This document shows positions 35,081 through 43,027 of a stretch of DNA of 64,000 bases, in pieces. The stretch's first letter is position 1. Each line of letters opens with the position of its first letter. A program made the translations under genes and the position numbers. The stretch spans positions 36,887 through 100,886 of the forward strand of contig DBTT01000020.1 of NCBI GenBank assembly GCA_002307185.1, written 5' to 3'. The notes under the pieces were generated by a model, which was not told the DNA's origin, searched no databases, and was given only the letters and a program-made list of their open reading frames with translations. Source of the DNA: Bacteroidales bacterium UBA1309 (lineage in GTDB: Bacteria > Bacteroidota > Bacteroidia > Bacteroidales > Dysgonomonadaceae).

Positions 35081-35830
35081 CTATTGCTTGTTCACTGTTT
35101 TGAATTCCAACTTGGATATTTGCTTGTAGTAGGGACTTGATGTTCCGAAGATGGACTTGATATAGGCTTTCACGTTGGAGGATACAGAGACTAATCCTGT
35201 TGTGGGGTTGTAGAGGATTTTGTTTCGGGTGATGCGGGCGTTTGTTAGGTGTATGGAGGAAGTGATTGCTTCTGTGTTTTTTGCCTTTAGGCTGGCATAG
35301 AGGTCTTTTAAAGATTGGATCTTGAGTTCTTGCTCGTTGGGGTTGTATTGGGGAACTAAGGATAGGAAACTGATAAGCATGCTGAAATTTTCGATGCGGT
35401 TGTCGTAGCTCATCTGGATAGCTGAGATTTGATTGGCGGTTTTGCCTTCAGCTTCCAAAGCTTTCTTTTCGTCGTCGGTAAGTTTTGCGCTTGCTCTTTT
35501 TCCTTGAAGCTTGCGAATAATGGTTAGTGCACTTCTATTTATTTGTTCGGAGCTTCCGCTTGCCTTGAGAGAATTGTTTACCCGGGTGATAAGCTTGCTA
35601 AAGGACTGGAATATCTCTCTGCGCGCGGCAACAGCGTTGGAATAAGTGGCGTGTGCGGTGTTCACTGCGTCGAGCGAGTCTTTGGATGTGGCAAGCAAGG
35701 ATTGAAGAGCATCAAGCTGGAGGCTGGTGCTGAACGGGTTGTAGTTTGTGCCATAGGATGTGATGGCTGCAATTAGGCTTTCGAGGTTTGCGACGTTTCG
35801 GGCATGTCCTTTTTCTGAAATACTGGTCAT
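35081..35830 (-). CDS. Helical protein of a Bacteroidota-wide family of unknown function
   Basis: 249 residues, no signal peptide and no membrane helix. Almost entirely alpha-helical with long runs of Ala, Ser, Leu and Lys. The start MTSISEKGHARNVANLESLI and the motif SYGTNYNPFSTSLQLDALQ are hallmarks of an uncharacterised family that I recall as common, often multicopy, in Flavobacteria and Bacteroidales. The coding strand is cytosine-rich compared with the genes around it, and it borders the accessory region, so recent transfer is possible. Function is not known and is not guessed here. Confidence 0.75.
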   Translation of the reverse strand: MTSISEKGHARNVANLESLIAAITSYGTNYNPFSTSLQLDALQSLLATSKDSLDAVNTAHATYSNAVAARREIFQSFSKLITRVNNSLKASGSSEQINRSALTIIRKLQGKRASAKLTDDEKKALEAEGKTANQISAIQMSYDNRIENFSMLISFLSLVPQYNPNEQELKIQSLKDLYASLKAKNTEAITSSIHLTNARITRNKILYNPTTGLVSVSSNVKAYIKSIFGTSSPYYKQISKLEFKTVNKQ

Positions 35831-35892
35831 AATTTTGTAAATTTTATGTTAGAAATCTTGTTTGAATAAAGAATGTAAAAAGCTTGTGGATA

Positions 35893-35900
35893 CAAAAATA
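35893..35900 (-). promoter_or_regulatory. Possible -7 box of the 249-residue protein gene
   Basis: On the reverse strand TATTTTTG fits the -7 consensus 62 bases before the start codon. No -33 element is seen. Confidence 0.5.
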
Positions 35901-36039
35901 AAAAATATTTCATTCATTATGCTTCTGAATGCGTGTTGTTTAGTGGAAAGCGGAAGGTTTTGTAGAAAATATTGTGAGGAATGATTTTAAATAGTGAAAT
36001 ATTTTTAATAGATGACTATATTTAACAAGGATAAATAAA

Positions 36040-36047
36040 TATATTTG
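36040..36047 (+). promoter_or_regulatory. -7 box before a gene remnant
   Basis: TATATTTG fits the consensus and stands 12 bases before the sequence that codes a sorting-domain-like tail. It may be an orphan promoter. Confidence 0.45.
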
Positions 36048-36059
36048 CGAAATGGAAGG

Positions 36060-36173
36060 TTGGCTCGGATTACTTTTAATGGAAACGGAATTTTGGAAGT
36101 GAATAAATTGAATGAATTAAAATTAGCTTTACCAAATGTTGTTTACTATATAATAGAGAAAGTTGTGAATTAA
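36060..36173 (+). pseudogene. Remnant resembling the end of a T9SS-type sorting domain
   Basis: An open frame with no ATG (only TTG at 36060) codes 37 residues including ITFNGNGILEVNKL and LALPNVVYYIIEKVVN before a stop. The order hydrophobic turn, Leu-Pro, Tyr-Tyr-(hydrophobic)3 resembles the last strands of a cargo sorting domain such as the one at 6074-6382. It probably is the tail of a lost gene. Short length keeps confidence low. Confidence 0.3.
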
Positions 36174-36258
36174 CAAATTGGATATGCGCCATAAATATAA
36201 CTGTTCAACTAACTGTAAATATTTTAATTTCAATGTATTTACCATTTTTATAAGGTCG

Positions 36259-36285
36259 ATATATGCGTCATATTATGGCATATAT
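36259..36285. repeat. Hairpin in the accessory region
   Basis: ATATATGC (36259-36266) and GCATATAT (36278-36285) form a perfect 8-bp inverted repeat. Inside it CAT/ATG can also pair. It precedes the ATATAG-N4-GTTA motif by about 20 bases. Confidence 0.5.
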
Positions 36286-36375
36286 GCAAATTGGGTGGCG
36301 TATATAGAGATGTTAGCAGTAAGTGTATAAAAAAAGTCAGTGCAAATGTAAAGTAGAAAACAAGCATTTATTTAT

Positions 36376-37392
36376 ATGATGATTAATGATTCAAATTTTA
36401 AATATGCAATCTCAAACCTTGGATGGGTTGACAAAGGAAATTTATGGATTTACAGTTCAGATAAGAATGATGTTGAAAGCATTAAATTTTCTGACGCTCA
36501 ATATCTTTCAATTCATAAAGGAGACAATGACTACTTTTCGGTTGGACACAATTTTAATGACTCAAAGTTTGAAATTACGGTCCACCATTTCTCTAATCCG
36601 ACAAAAATCGTTTGTAGATTGTCATTTAATAATTTTAAGAATACTGTAATTGGAGAAACTAATATTTTAAGTCACGTTCCAAAGTACTACATCGCAAATT
36701 TAAAGATAAACAACGAATTCAGGTTTCACTTATTCAGAATTGACAACGGTCAATTATCAACCATTGATGACAAAATAAATTGGTATTATCAAGGAAACTT
36801 TGATTTTGGTTATCAAGGCTTGATTGGTGTGACAGAATATAAAGATGAATTAATCTTTTGTGTTCAAAGAGATGGCAGTCTATATCGTTACAGTTTGATT
36901 TCTGATGAAATCATTGAGAAAATTACTCTGGCCAATAAATACGGAAATCCGAGAGTGACATTTTGTGAGGACTTCTCAGAGCTTTGGGTAGATGACTATG
37001 ATACGCTTCTAAAAATAAATCCTAAAAACTGGAAAGTTGAAAATAACAAATTGTTACAAGATGCTGATAAAGGAACTGGACAATTTATAGGTTCATATTC
37101 AATAAATAACGATTCTGTTGTGATACCAAGACCCTATAGTTCAGACATCTTGATTCTTGATAAAAATTTGAATATTAAAATCTCAATCAAAGTTGAAAGC
37201 CAACCATTAGAAGCGATTTTGCTAAAAAAAGTAATTGTTGGAAGAGACTGGCAAACTGGGAAATTGATAATAGAAGAGATAAACGGTTTATTACGAGACA
37301 ACAAATCTGGCCAGCAAGAAGTAACTGGAATACAAAAATTTATTTCTTGGTTGAAAAGAAAATCACAACCTACGAGACATAACAGACCCTAA
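36376..37392 (+). CDS. Unknown protein with propeller-like strand repeats
   Basis: 338 residues, soluble, no signal peptide, rich in Asn, Asp, Ile and aromatic residues. I do not recognise a family. Repeated beta-hairpin blocks are visible about every 45-50 residues: GNLWIYSSDKNDVESIKF, DELIFCVQRDGSLYRYSL, SELWVDDYDTLLKINPKNW and SDILILDKNLNIKISI. They suggest a beta-propeller of perhaps six or seven blades. The C-terminus is basic (SWLKRKSQPTRHNRP). Base composition is far more AT-rich than the housekeeping genes, and the gene is flanked by inverted motifs, so it looks like a mobile accessory gene. Start: ATG 36376. Confidence 0.65.
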   Translation: MMINDSNFKYAISNLGWVDKGNLWIYSSDKNDVESIKFSDAQYLSIHKGDNDYFSVGHNFNDSKFEITVHHFSNPTKIVCRLSFNNFKNTVIGETNILSHVPKYYIANLKINNEFRFHLFRIDNGQLSTIDDKINWYYQGNFDFGYQGLIGVTEYKDELIFCVQRDGSLYRYSLISDEIIEKITLANKYGNPRVTFCEDFSELWVDDYDTLLKINPKNWKVENNKLLQDADKGTGQFIGSYSINNDSVVIPRPYSSDILILDKNLNIKISIKVESQPLEAILLKKVIVGRDWQTGKLIIEEINGLLRDNKSGQQEVTGIQKFISWLKRKSQPTRHNRP

Positions 37393-37568
37393 AGGCATTG
37401 GCTGGCTGAGGTGCACTTAGCAGCGATATTAGAAAAAAAGCGTTAGTAACGAAGCTATATGAGTACACATTTCAAAAGAGAGAATACCTCGCCGGGTGTA
37501 ATTTAGCCGTTAGCCGGAAGTTTGAAACGAGAAGATCAAGATATTTATTATGAAAAAGATTCTATTTT

Positions 37569-37988
37569 ATGTCTTATAAGTACTCCATCTGCCATCCCGA
37601 CAAAGAAGAAATTGAATACCGGGATAACCCAATATCAGCAACTGAAATTCTGAATATTGCCAAAAACTATCCTTGGATTGAGAAATTAGAATTTAGCAAT
37701 TCATTGGGCCAAAATAAAGTATATTATAGCCCTTCCTTGGAATTCAATTGCATTGATGATGGAAAAAGTTTTACTTTAACTGCTGATTATGGCGATAAAG
37801 GAGAACTCGAATTTTCCTTGTGGTACAATCGTCCTAAAAAAGTAAAAATCTTGTTTGGGATTTTTGGAGAAAAAGAAAAAATGGTGGTTGATGAAGTTTG
37901 GTCGTTTGATTTTGATAAGGCTATCAGATATTTAGAATATTTTGTAAATAAGAATTATCAAGCGGTTGAGAAAATATATAATTCATGA
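37569..37988 (+). CDS. Unknown small protein, possibly immunity-like
   Basis: 139 residues, soluble, acidic with many aromatic residues, no signal peptide. No family recognised. Alternating strands (SFTLTADYGDKGELEFSLWY) followed by a helix (DKAIRYLEYFVNKNYQAV) give an alpha/beta plan often seen in single-domain immunity proteins of polymorphic toxins, but no toxin gene lies next to it. It shares the AT-rich composition of the preceding gene and probably arrived with it. The immunity idea is a guess. Confidence 0.6.
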   Translation: MSYKYSICHPDKEEIEYRDNPISATEILNIAKNYPWIEKLEFSNSLGQNKVYYSPSLEFNCIDDGKSFTLTADYGDKGELEFSLWYNRPKKVKILFGIFGEKEKMVVDEVWSFDFDKAIRYLEYFVNKNYQAVEKIYNS

Positions 37989-38197
37989 ATTGGCGGGGAT
38001 GAAAATGATGGATCGTAATATGAGCGGTTAATTTGCAATCGAGAAGTTGATCGTGTTTTGGAAAAGAACGAGCAAAAAGGCCAAAGGAAACTCACTCCAA
38101 ACAATAGGGTTATGGACGCTGTGTATTTTCAACAAATACCAACAGTGAAGCCCGGCAGGAATTCTACATATGAACCCTGCCAAAGCCCTTTCTCCCT

Positions 38198-38770
38198 TCA
38201 CTTTCTCTCCGGGCGTTTATAAAGGAAATGTTTCCATTTTTCCTCTTCAGTTCCTTCCCTGTACATTTCGTAACGAGCCATTGTGAACAGTAAGTCGGAT
38301 AAACGGTTCATAAACAAGAGAATCAATTCCGGCACTTCATCCTGCTTGTGGAGCGTCCACAGACGGCGTTCTGCCCGGCGTGCAAACGTCCGTGCCAATT
38401 GCAGGTGAGCCGACACCACGTTTCCACCGGGAAGCACAAAATGGGTGCTGGGAGTCATCCGCGAAGTGATGGCATCTATCTGCTCTTCGCAAAGCGGCAC
38501 CAAATCGTCCGCCAACTTGTTGGGATTGTTTGCCCTTTTGGCAGATGGAGTGGCCACTTGCGACATCATCACCATCATTTCCGTCTGTATGCGGAACAAG
38601 AGCGGTTGGAATTCATGTTCTTCTCCCATAAATGCCCTGACAACGCCCAGCATAGAATTCAGTTCGTCCAAACAGCCGTTTGTTTCAATGCGGATATCGT
38701 CCTTGTCCACCCGCTGCCCACCGTGAATTCCGGTTTGCCCTTTGTCTCCACCTTTGGTGTATATTTTCAT
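38198..38770 (-). CDS. PduO-type ATP:cob(I)alamin adenosyltransferase
   Basis: Transfers the adenosyl group of ATP to cob(I)alamin, making coenzyme B12. 190 residues, a trimeric five-helix bundle. The ATP-binding N-terminus is YTKGGDKGQTGIHGGQRVDKDD, with the conserved ETNGCLDELNSMLG and FARRAERRLW motifs following. Length is normal. It stands alone; a user of adenosylcobalamin such as methylmalonyl-CoA mutase must be elsewhere. A reverse -7 box (TATATTTG) at 38989-38996 could serve it with a leader of about 210 bases. Confidence 0.94.
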   Translation of the reverse strand: MKIYTKGGDKGQTGIHGGQRVDKDDIRIETNGCLDELNSMLGVVRAFMGEEHEFQPLLFRIQTEMMVMMSQVATPSAKRANNPNKLADDLVPLCEEQIDAITSRMTPSTHFVLPGGNVVSAHLQLARTFARRAERRLWTLHKQDEVPELILLFMNRLSDLLFTMARYEMYREGTEEEKWKHFLYKRPERK

Positions 38771-39031
38771 TTTCAGTGATTTTATAAGTAAAAAATAGAG
38801 GGCTTAAATTATCCACATCAACCCTCACGAGAATGTTTCTTTAACACTCAAACAAGCATTTCCGTTCAGGTAAGGTGTTGCAAATATTATTGAGCTATCC
38901 GATTTTTTGCTTTTTCAAAGCCCGATTAAAGAGGTATTTCTTATTCGACAAATGCTAAACCGCCGATTTTCAAATACAATCTTATTTTCAAATATACTCC
39001 CGTCAAATTTACTCGTTTCTGATAAATTTTG

Positions 39032-39039
39032 TAATTTTG
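39032..39039 (+). promoter_or_regulatory. -7 box of pheT
   Basis: TAATTTTG fits the consensus 78 bases before the start codon, giving a leader of about 70 bases. Confidence 0.6.
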
Positions 39040-39049
39040 GCGTGCTTTT

Positions 39050-39082
39050 CGGCAAACGGGTCATTCTAAAGCCATTTTGCCG
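39050..39082 (+). promoter_or_regulatory. Hairpin in the pheT leader
   Basis: CGGCAAA (39050-39056) and TTTGCCG (39076-39082) pair perfectly with a 19-base loop. It sits at the very 5' end of the predicted mRNA. It lacks a T-run, so it is more likely a stability or control element than a terminator. Confidence 0.4.
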
Positions 39083-39117
39083 AGGCTTATTTCATTGAAA
39101 TTGAATAAACATAAAAT

Positions 39118-41577
39118 ATGAATATTTCGTACAATTGGCTGAAAGAATACCTTGATTTTGATTTAACACCCGACGAATTGTCGGCGGCACTCACTTCTAT
39201 CGGCTTGGAAACAGGCGGCATCGAAGAGGTTCAAACCATAAAAGGGGGACTGGAAGGTTTAGTTGTGGGTGAAGTGCTCACCTGCGTGGATCATCCAAAC
39301 TCCGACCATTTGCATGTGACCACGGTGAATGTGGGACAGGCCGAAGCCTTGCAAATTGTTTGTGGGGCTGCCAATGTGGCTGCCGGACAGAAAGTGATTG
39401 TGGCGTTGGTGGGAACAACTTTGTATTCGGGAGATGAATCCTTTACCATCAAGAAATCAAAAATCCGTGGAGAAGAATCTTTCGGAATGATTTGTGCGGA
39501 AGACGAAATTGGCATCGGAACCAGTCACGAAGGCATCATTGTGTTACCAGCAGATGCCGTGCCGGGAACTTTAGCCAAAGATTATTACAACATCAAAAGC
39601 GAATATATCCTTGAAGTGGACATTACGCCCAACCGCGTGGATGCAACTTCCCATTTTGGAGTGGCACGCGATCTGGCCGCTTACTTGAAACAAAATGTAG
39701 GCAAAGCGGAATTGAAGAAACCTATCGTCTCCAATTTCCCGGAGAACGAAACAGACGGTGCTTTTTCCGTGCGCATCGAAAACGAAACGGCTTGCCCCCG
39801 CTATTCGGGCGTAACAATCCGTGGCGTGAAAATCCAAGAAAGTCCGGAATGGTTAAAAAACCGTTTGTCGCTGATTGGACTTCATCCGATCAATAACGTG
39901 GTGGACATCACCAATTATGTGCTTCACGAACTGGGACATCCGCTTCATGCCTTCGACCTCAACAAGCTTTCGGGCAACGAGATCATCGCAAAAACACTTC
40001 CTTCGGGAACAAAATTCACTACCTTGGACGGTGTGGAACGCGAATTGGACGAGAAAGACCTCGTGATATGTGATGCCAAAGGGGCGCAATGCCTCGGTGG
40101 CGTTTTTGGCGGATTGGATTCGGGAGTGAGCGACAGCACCACTGACATCTTCCTTGAATGCGCCTATTTCAATCCGACTTATGTGCGTAAAACAGCTCGC
40201 CGGCATGTCTTGAGCACCGATTCGTCTTTCCGTTTCGAAAGGGGTTGCGATCCCAACGACACGGTGGAAGTGCTGAAACGTGCGGCTTCGTTAATCATAG
40301 AGCTTGCCGGAGGAAAAGTGGCGGGAACAATCCAAGACGTGTATCCACAAAAAATAGAAAATGCCGTCGTTGAATTAACTTACAAGAAAGTAAATTCTCT
40401 GATTGGAAAAGAAATAGATTCCAATACGGTCATAAGCATTCTTAACAGTCTGGAAGTAGAAATTTTAGAAGAAACCGTCGAAGACCTGAAGCTTAGCATT
40501 CCCACTTACCGTGTGGATGTGACCCGCGACGTGGACGTGATAGAAGACATTCTCCGCATCTATGGCTACAACAACATCGAATTCGGCGAATCCTTGAATT
40601 CGAACCTCTCTTATCAATCGGCAACCGACACCAGCTACGATTTGCAAACCTTGATCTCGGAGCAATTGACCGGGAGCGGCTTTCACGAAGTGCTCAACAA
40701 TTCGCTCACGAAAGAAGCCTATTATCTCCTGTCGGAATCGTATCCTGTTGCCAACAACGTGAAAGTAATCAATCCATTGAGTACAGACTTGAGCGTGTTG
40801 CGCCAAACCTTGCTGTTCGGGGGATTGGAAAACGTGGCATACAACCGCAACCGCAAAAATGCCGACATCCGTTTTTATGAATTCGGCAACGTGTATCGCT
40901 TTGACGAAGCAAAGAAAAACGAAGAAAATCCCACGGCGCAATATTCCGAAGCAACGCATCTGGGGCTTTGGGTATCAGGAAACACCATTTCCAACAACTG
41001 GGCGCATGCCGATGAAAAAGTGACGGTTTACCACCTGAAAGCTTATGTGGAGAATGTGTTGGTTCGTTTGGGAATTACGCTGTCGAATGTGACGTACGTT
41101 TCGTTCAAAAATGAAATTTTCAGCGAAGCACTGGGCATTACCGAGAAGAACAAAGAAATCGGTATCCTTGGCATTGTCTCGAAAAAGGTATTGAAGCAAG
41201 CCGAAATTGACAGTGAAGTGTTCTTTGCCGAACTCAATTGGACCGCCCTGATGAAATCTATCCGGAAGAATAAAATCACTTATGCGGAAATTTCTAAATT
41301 CCCCGAAGTGAAGCGCGACTTTGCCCTTTTGGTGGACAAGTCGGTGGCATTTGCCGATATCGAACGTGTGGCGAAGAAGAACGAGAAAAAATTGCTGAAA
41401 AGCGTTTCGCTGTTCGACGTGTACGAAGGGAAAAACCTGCCCGAAGGGAAAAAATCGTATGCCGTGAATTTCGTTTTGCAAGACGAAGAAAAAACGCTCA
41501 ACGAAAAGCAGATTGAAACCGTGATGAAGAAGATTCAAACGGCTTTGGAAGGAGAATTGGGAGCGCAGTTGAGGTAA
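39118..41577 (+). CDS. pheT: Phenylalanine-tRNA ligase beta subunit
   Basis: Non-catalytic subunit of the (alpha-beta)2 synthetase, which also carries the editing site. 819 residues, normal. Domains in order: N-terminal B1 with a tRNA-binding OB fold (about 40-150, LTCVDHPNSDHLHVTTVNVG), B3/B4 editing domain (about 210-370, TNYVLHELGHPLHAFDL), B5 (about 400-475), catalytic-like core, and the anticodon-binding FDX-ACB domain (about 725-818, SKFPEVKRDFALLVDKSV). The catalytic partner pheS is not in the window. The yebC-like gene follows by 39 bases, an order common in this group. Confidence 0.97.
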   Translation: MNISYNWLKEYLDFDLTPDELSAALTSIGLETGGIEEVQTIKGGLEGLVVGEVLTCVDHPNSDHLHVTTVNVGQAEALQIVCGAANVAAGQKVIVALVGTTLYSGDESFTIKKSKIRGEESFGMICAEDEIGIGTSHEGIIVLPADAVPGTLAKDYYNIKSEYILEVDITPNRVDATSHFGVARDLAAYLKQNVGKAELKKPIVSNFPENETDGAFSVRIENETACPRYSGVTIRGVKIQESPEWLKNRLSLIGLHPINNVVDITNYVLHELGHPLHAFDLNKLSGNEIIAKTLPSGTKFTTLDGVERELDEKDLVICDAKGAQCLGGVFGGLDSGVSDSTTDIFLECAYFNPTYVRKTARRHVLSTDSSFRFERGCDPNDTVEVLKRAASLIIELAGGKVAGTIQDVYPQKIENAVVELTYKKVNSLIGKEIDSNTVISILNSLEVEILEETVEDLKLSIPTYRVDVTRDVDVIEDILRIYGYNNIEFGESLNSNLSYQSATDTSYDLQTLISEQLTGSGFHEVLNNSLTKEAYYLLSESYPVANNVKVINPLSTDLSVLRQTLLFGGLENVAYNRNRKNADIRFYEFGNVYRFDEAKKNEENPTAQYSEATHLGLWVSGNTISNNWAHADEKVTVYHLKAYVENVLVRLGITLSNVTYVSFKNEIFSEALGITEKNKEIGILGIVSKKVLKQAEIDSEVFFAELNWTALMKSIRKNKITYAEISKFPEVKRDFALLVDKSVAFADIERVAKKNEKKLLKSVSLFDVYEGKNLPEGKKSYAVNFVLQDEEKTLNEKQIETVMKKIQTALEGELGAQLR

Positions 41578-41616
41578 TGTGGCAATAAAAAACAAACAAA
41601 ACGACAATAACATTTT

Positions 41617-42336
41617 ATGGGAAGAGCATTTGAATACCGTAAAGCAACAAAAATGAAAAGATGGGGCAATATGGCCCGTGTCTTCACCAAGTTAGGGAAA
41701 CAAATCACAATGGCCGTAAAAGAAAGCGGCCCTGACCCTGACACCAATCCCCGCTTGCGCGTGTTGGAACAACAAGCCAAGAAGGAAAACATGCCGAAGG
41801 AAAACGTGGAGCGTGCGATCAAAAAAGCAACATCCAAAGACGAGGCCGATTACAAGGAAGTGGTGTACGAAGGATACGGACCTTTCGGGATCGCGATTGT
41901 GGTGGAAACCGCTACCGACAACCCAACTCGCACGGTTGCCAACGTAAGAAGTTACTTCAACAAGCATAATGGCTCGCTGGGAACTTCCGGCAGCTTGGAA
42001 TTCCTGTTCGACCACAAGTGCGTGTTCAAAATCACGGCCAAAGAAGGCGTGTCACTCGAAGACCTCGAATTGGAGCTGATTGACTACGGCGTGGACGAAT
42101 TGGCGGAAGATGAAGGAGAAATCATTCTCTACGGCGAATTCAAGTCTTATTCCGAAATTCAAAAGTACCTCGAAGAAAACGGATTCGAGATCAACAGTGC
42201 AGAATTTGAACGGATTCCCAACGACCAAAAGGAAGTGACTGCCGAACAACGTGCATTGCTCGAAAAGCTTCTCGACAAATTTGAGGATGACGAAGATGTG
42301 CAGAACGTGTTCCACAACATGAAAGAAGAAGAATAG
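41617..42336 (+). CDS. YebC/PmpR-family protein
   Basis: 239 residues. Members act as transcription regulators or, as recent work on TACO1/YebC proteins suggests, help ribosomes through proline stretches. N-terminal signature MGRAFEYRKATKMKRWGNMARVF (shown here only by its R-K-x6-R-W core), then the central VVYEGYGPFGIAIVVETATDN and the acidic C-terminal domain. Length is normal for YebC. It probably shares a transcript with pheT and ends at a strong terminator. Confidence 0.94.
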   Translation: MGRAFEYRKATKMKRWGNMARVFTKLGKQITMAVKESGPDPDTNPRLRVLEQQAKKENMPKENVERAIKKATSKDEADYKEVVYEGYGPFGIAIVVETATDNPTRTVANVRSYFNKHNGSLGTSGSLEFLFDHKCVFKITAKEGVSLEDLELELIDYGVDELAEDEGEIILYGEFKSYSEIQKYLEENGFEINSAEFERIPNDQKEVTAEQRALLEKLLDKFEDDEDVQNVFHNMKEEE

Positions 42337-42409
42337 AAACATAATTAGCTGATAACTAATATTTAGACCGGAAGAATTCAGCATATTATTTTTTATTATT
42401 AGTATAGGT

Positions 42410-42447
42410 AAAAGCCCGTAGAGTGAAGATTCTCCGGGCTTTTTCTT
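42410..42447 (+). terminator. Terminator of the pheT-yebC unit
   Basis: A 9-bp stem, AAAAGCCCG with CGGGCTTTT, plus inner AGAG/CTCT-like pairing, followed by T residues. Confidence 0.82.
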
Positions 42448-42529
42448 GTTGCCAGCTCTCCTACTCCATTCTCAATATCAAATTATCGACTCGTATTAAT
42501 GATATTTAACGGTGAAAATTTCCTATTTA

Positions 42530-42556
42530 ATTGTGTAAAATTTAATTTTGCACAAT
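42530..42556. promoter_or_regulatory. Palindromic operator over the OhrR-like gene's -7 box
   Basis: A 27-bp palindrome (ATTGTG...CACAAT) with 12 of 13 arm positions paired around one central T. It covers TAATTTTG (42543-42550), which fits the -7 box, and lies 19 bases before the regulator's ATG. This is the layout expected for an autoregulated MarR/OhrR operator: the bound repressor would block the promoter. Confidence 0.75.
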
Positions 42557-42574
42557 GAAAAATAGAACAATTCT

Positions 42575-43009
42575 ATGTCCGACTATTTGAAGCTTGACAA
42601 TCAGTTGTGTTTTCCGCTATATGCCTTGTCTCGGCAGATAACGAACATCTATCGCCCCATACTCGAAAAGCTTGGACTCACCTATCCGCAATACTTGGTG
42701 TTGATGGTGCTTTGGGAATACAAAACGGCAAGCGTGAAAAGTCTGGGAGAACGTCTCTGGCTCGACAGCGGCACACTGACACCGTTGCTCAAACGGATGG
42801 AAGCAAGCGAACTGATACGCCGCGAAAGGTCAACAGAAGATGAGAGATTGGTCAATGTCACCATAACCGAAAAAGGGCTAAGCCTGGAATCTCTGGCCGA
42901 AAGTATTCCAGGAAAGATCAAATGCAAGATACACATGGAAGACAGCGAAATTGTTTCATTAAGAAATTATTTAAAAAAGATTTTATTGGCATGTGCCGAA
43001 AACAAATAA
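42575..43009 (+). CDS. OhrR-like MarR-family peroxide-sensing regulator
   Basis: A winged-helix dimer that represses genes until organic peroxide oxidises a cysteine. 144 residues. LDNQLCFPLYALSR carries the reactive cysteine C12 in the position of the OhrR sensor cysteine. The wing region is LIRRERSTEDERLVNVTITEKG. A second Cys-containing helix (GKIKCKIHMED) and the end LLACAENK could provide a resolving partner. The genes downstream (nitroreductase 18 bases on, then thiol peroxidase) and the palindrome over its own promoter support a peroxide-response role. Confidence 0.9.
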   Translation: MSDYLKLDNQLCFPLYALSRQITNIYRPILEKLGLTYPQYLVLMVLWEYKTASVKSLGERLWLDSGTLTPLLKRMEASELIRRERSTEDERLVNVTITEKGLSLESLAESIPGKIKCKIHMEDSEIVSLRNYLKKILLACAENK

Positions 43010-43027
43010 GTTATTAAAAGGTTATAT

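Larger units (their letters stand above)
35831..36375. other. AT-rich junction with inverted motifs and a gene remnant
   Basis: A 545-base stretch. It contains two -7 boxes (35893-35900 reverse; 36040-36047 forward), a remnant coding 37 residues (36060-36173), a hairpin at 36259-36285, and the motif ATATAG-N4-GTTA at 36304-36317. An imperfect inverted copy of that motif lies after the next gene. Confidence 0.55.
38771..39117. other. Divergent control region of the adenosyltransferase and pheT genes
   Basis: Contains a reverse -7 box at 38989-38996, the pheT -7 box at 39032-39039, and a hairpin in the pheT leader at 39050-39082. No gene is seen. Confidence 0.6.

Noticed and set aside
37440..37530. 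Integron attC sites
   Set aside because: GTTAGC-like sequences are present, but the full attC core (RYYYAAC ... GTTRRRY) is not, and no integrase is seen. Kept only as an inverted-motif observation.
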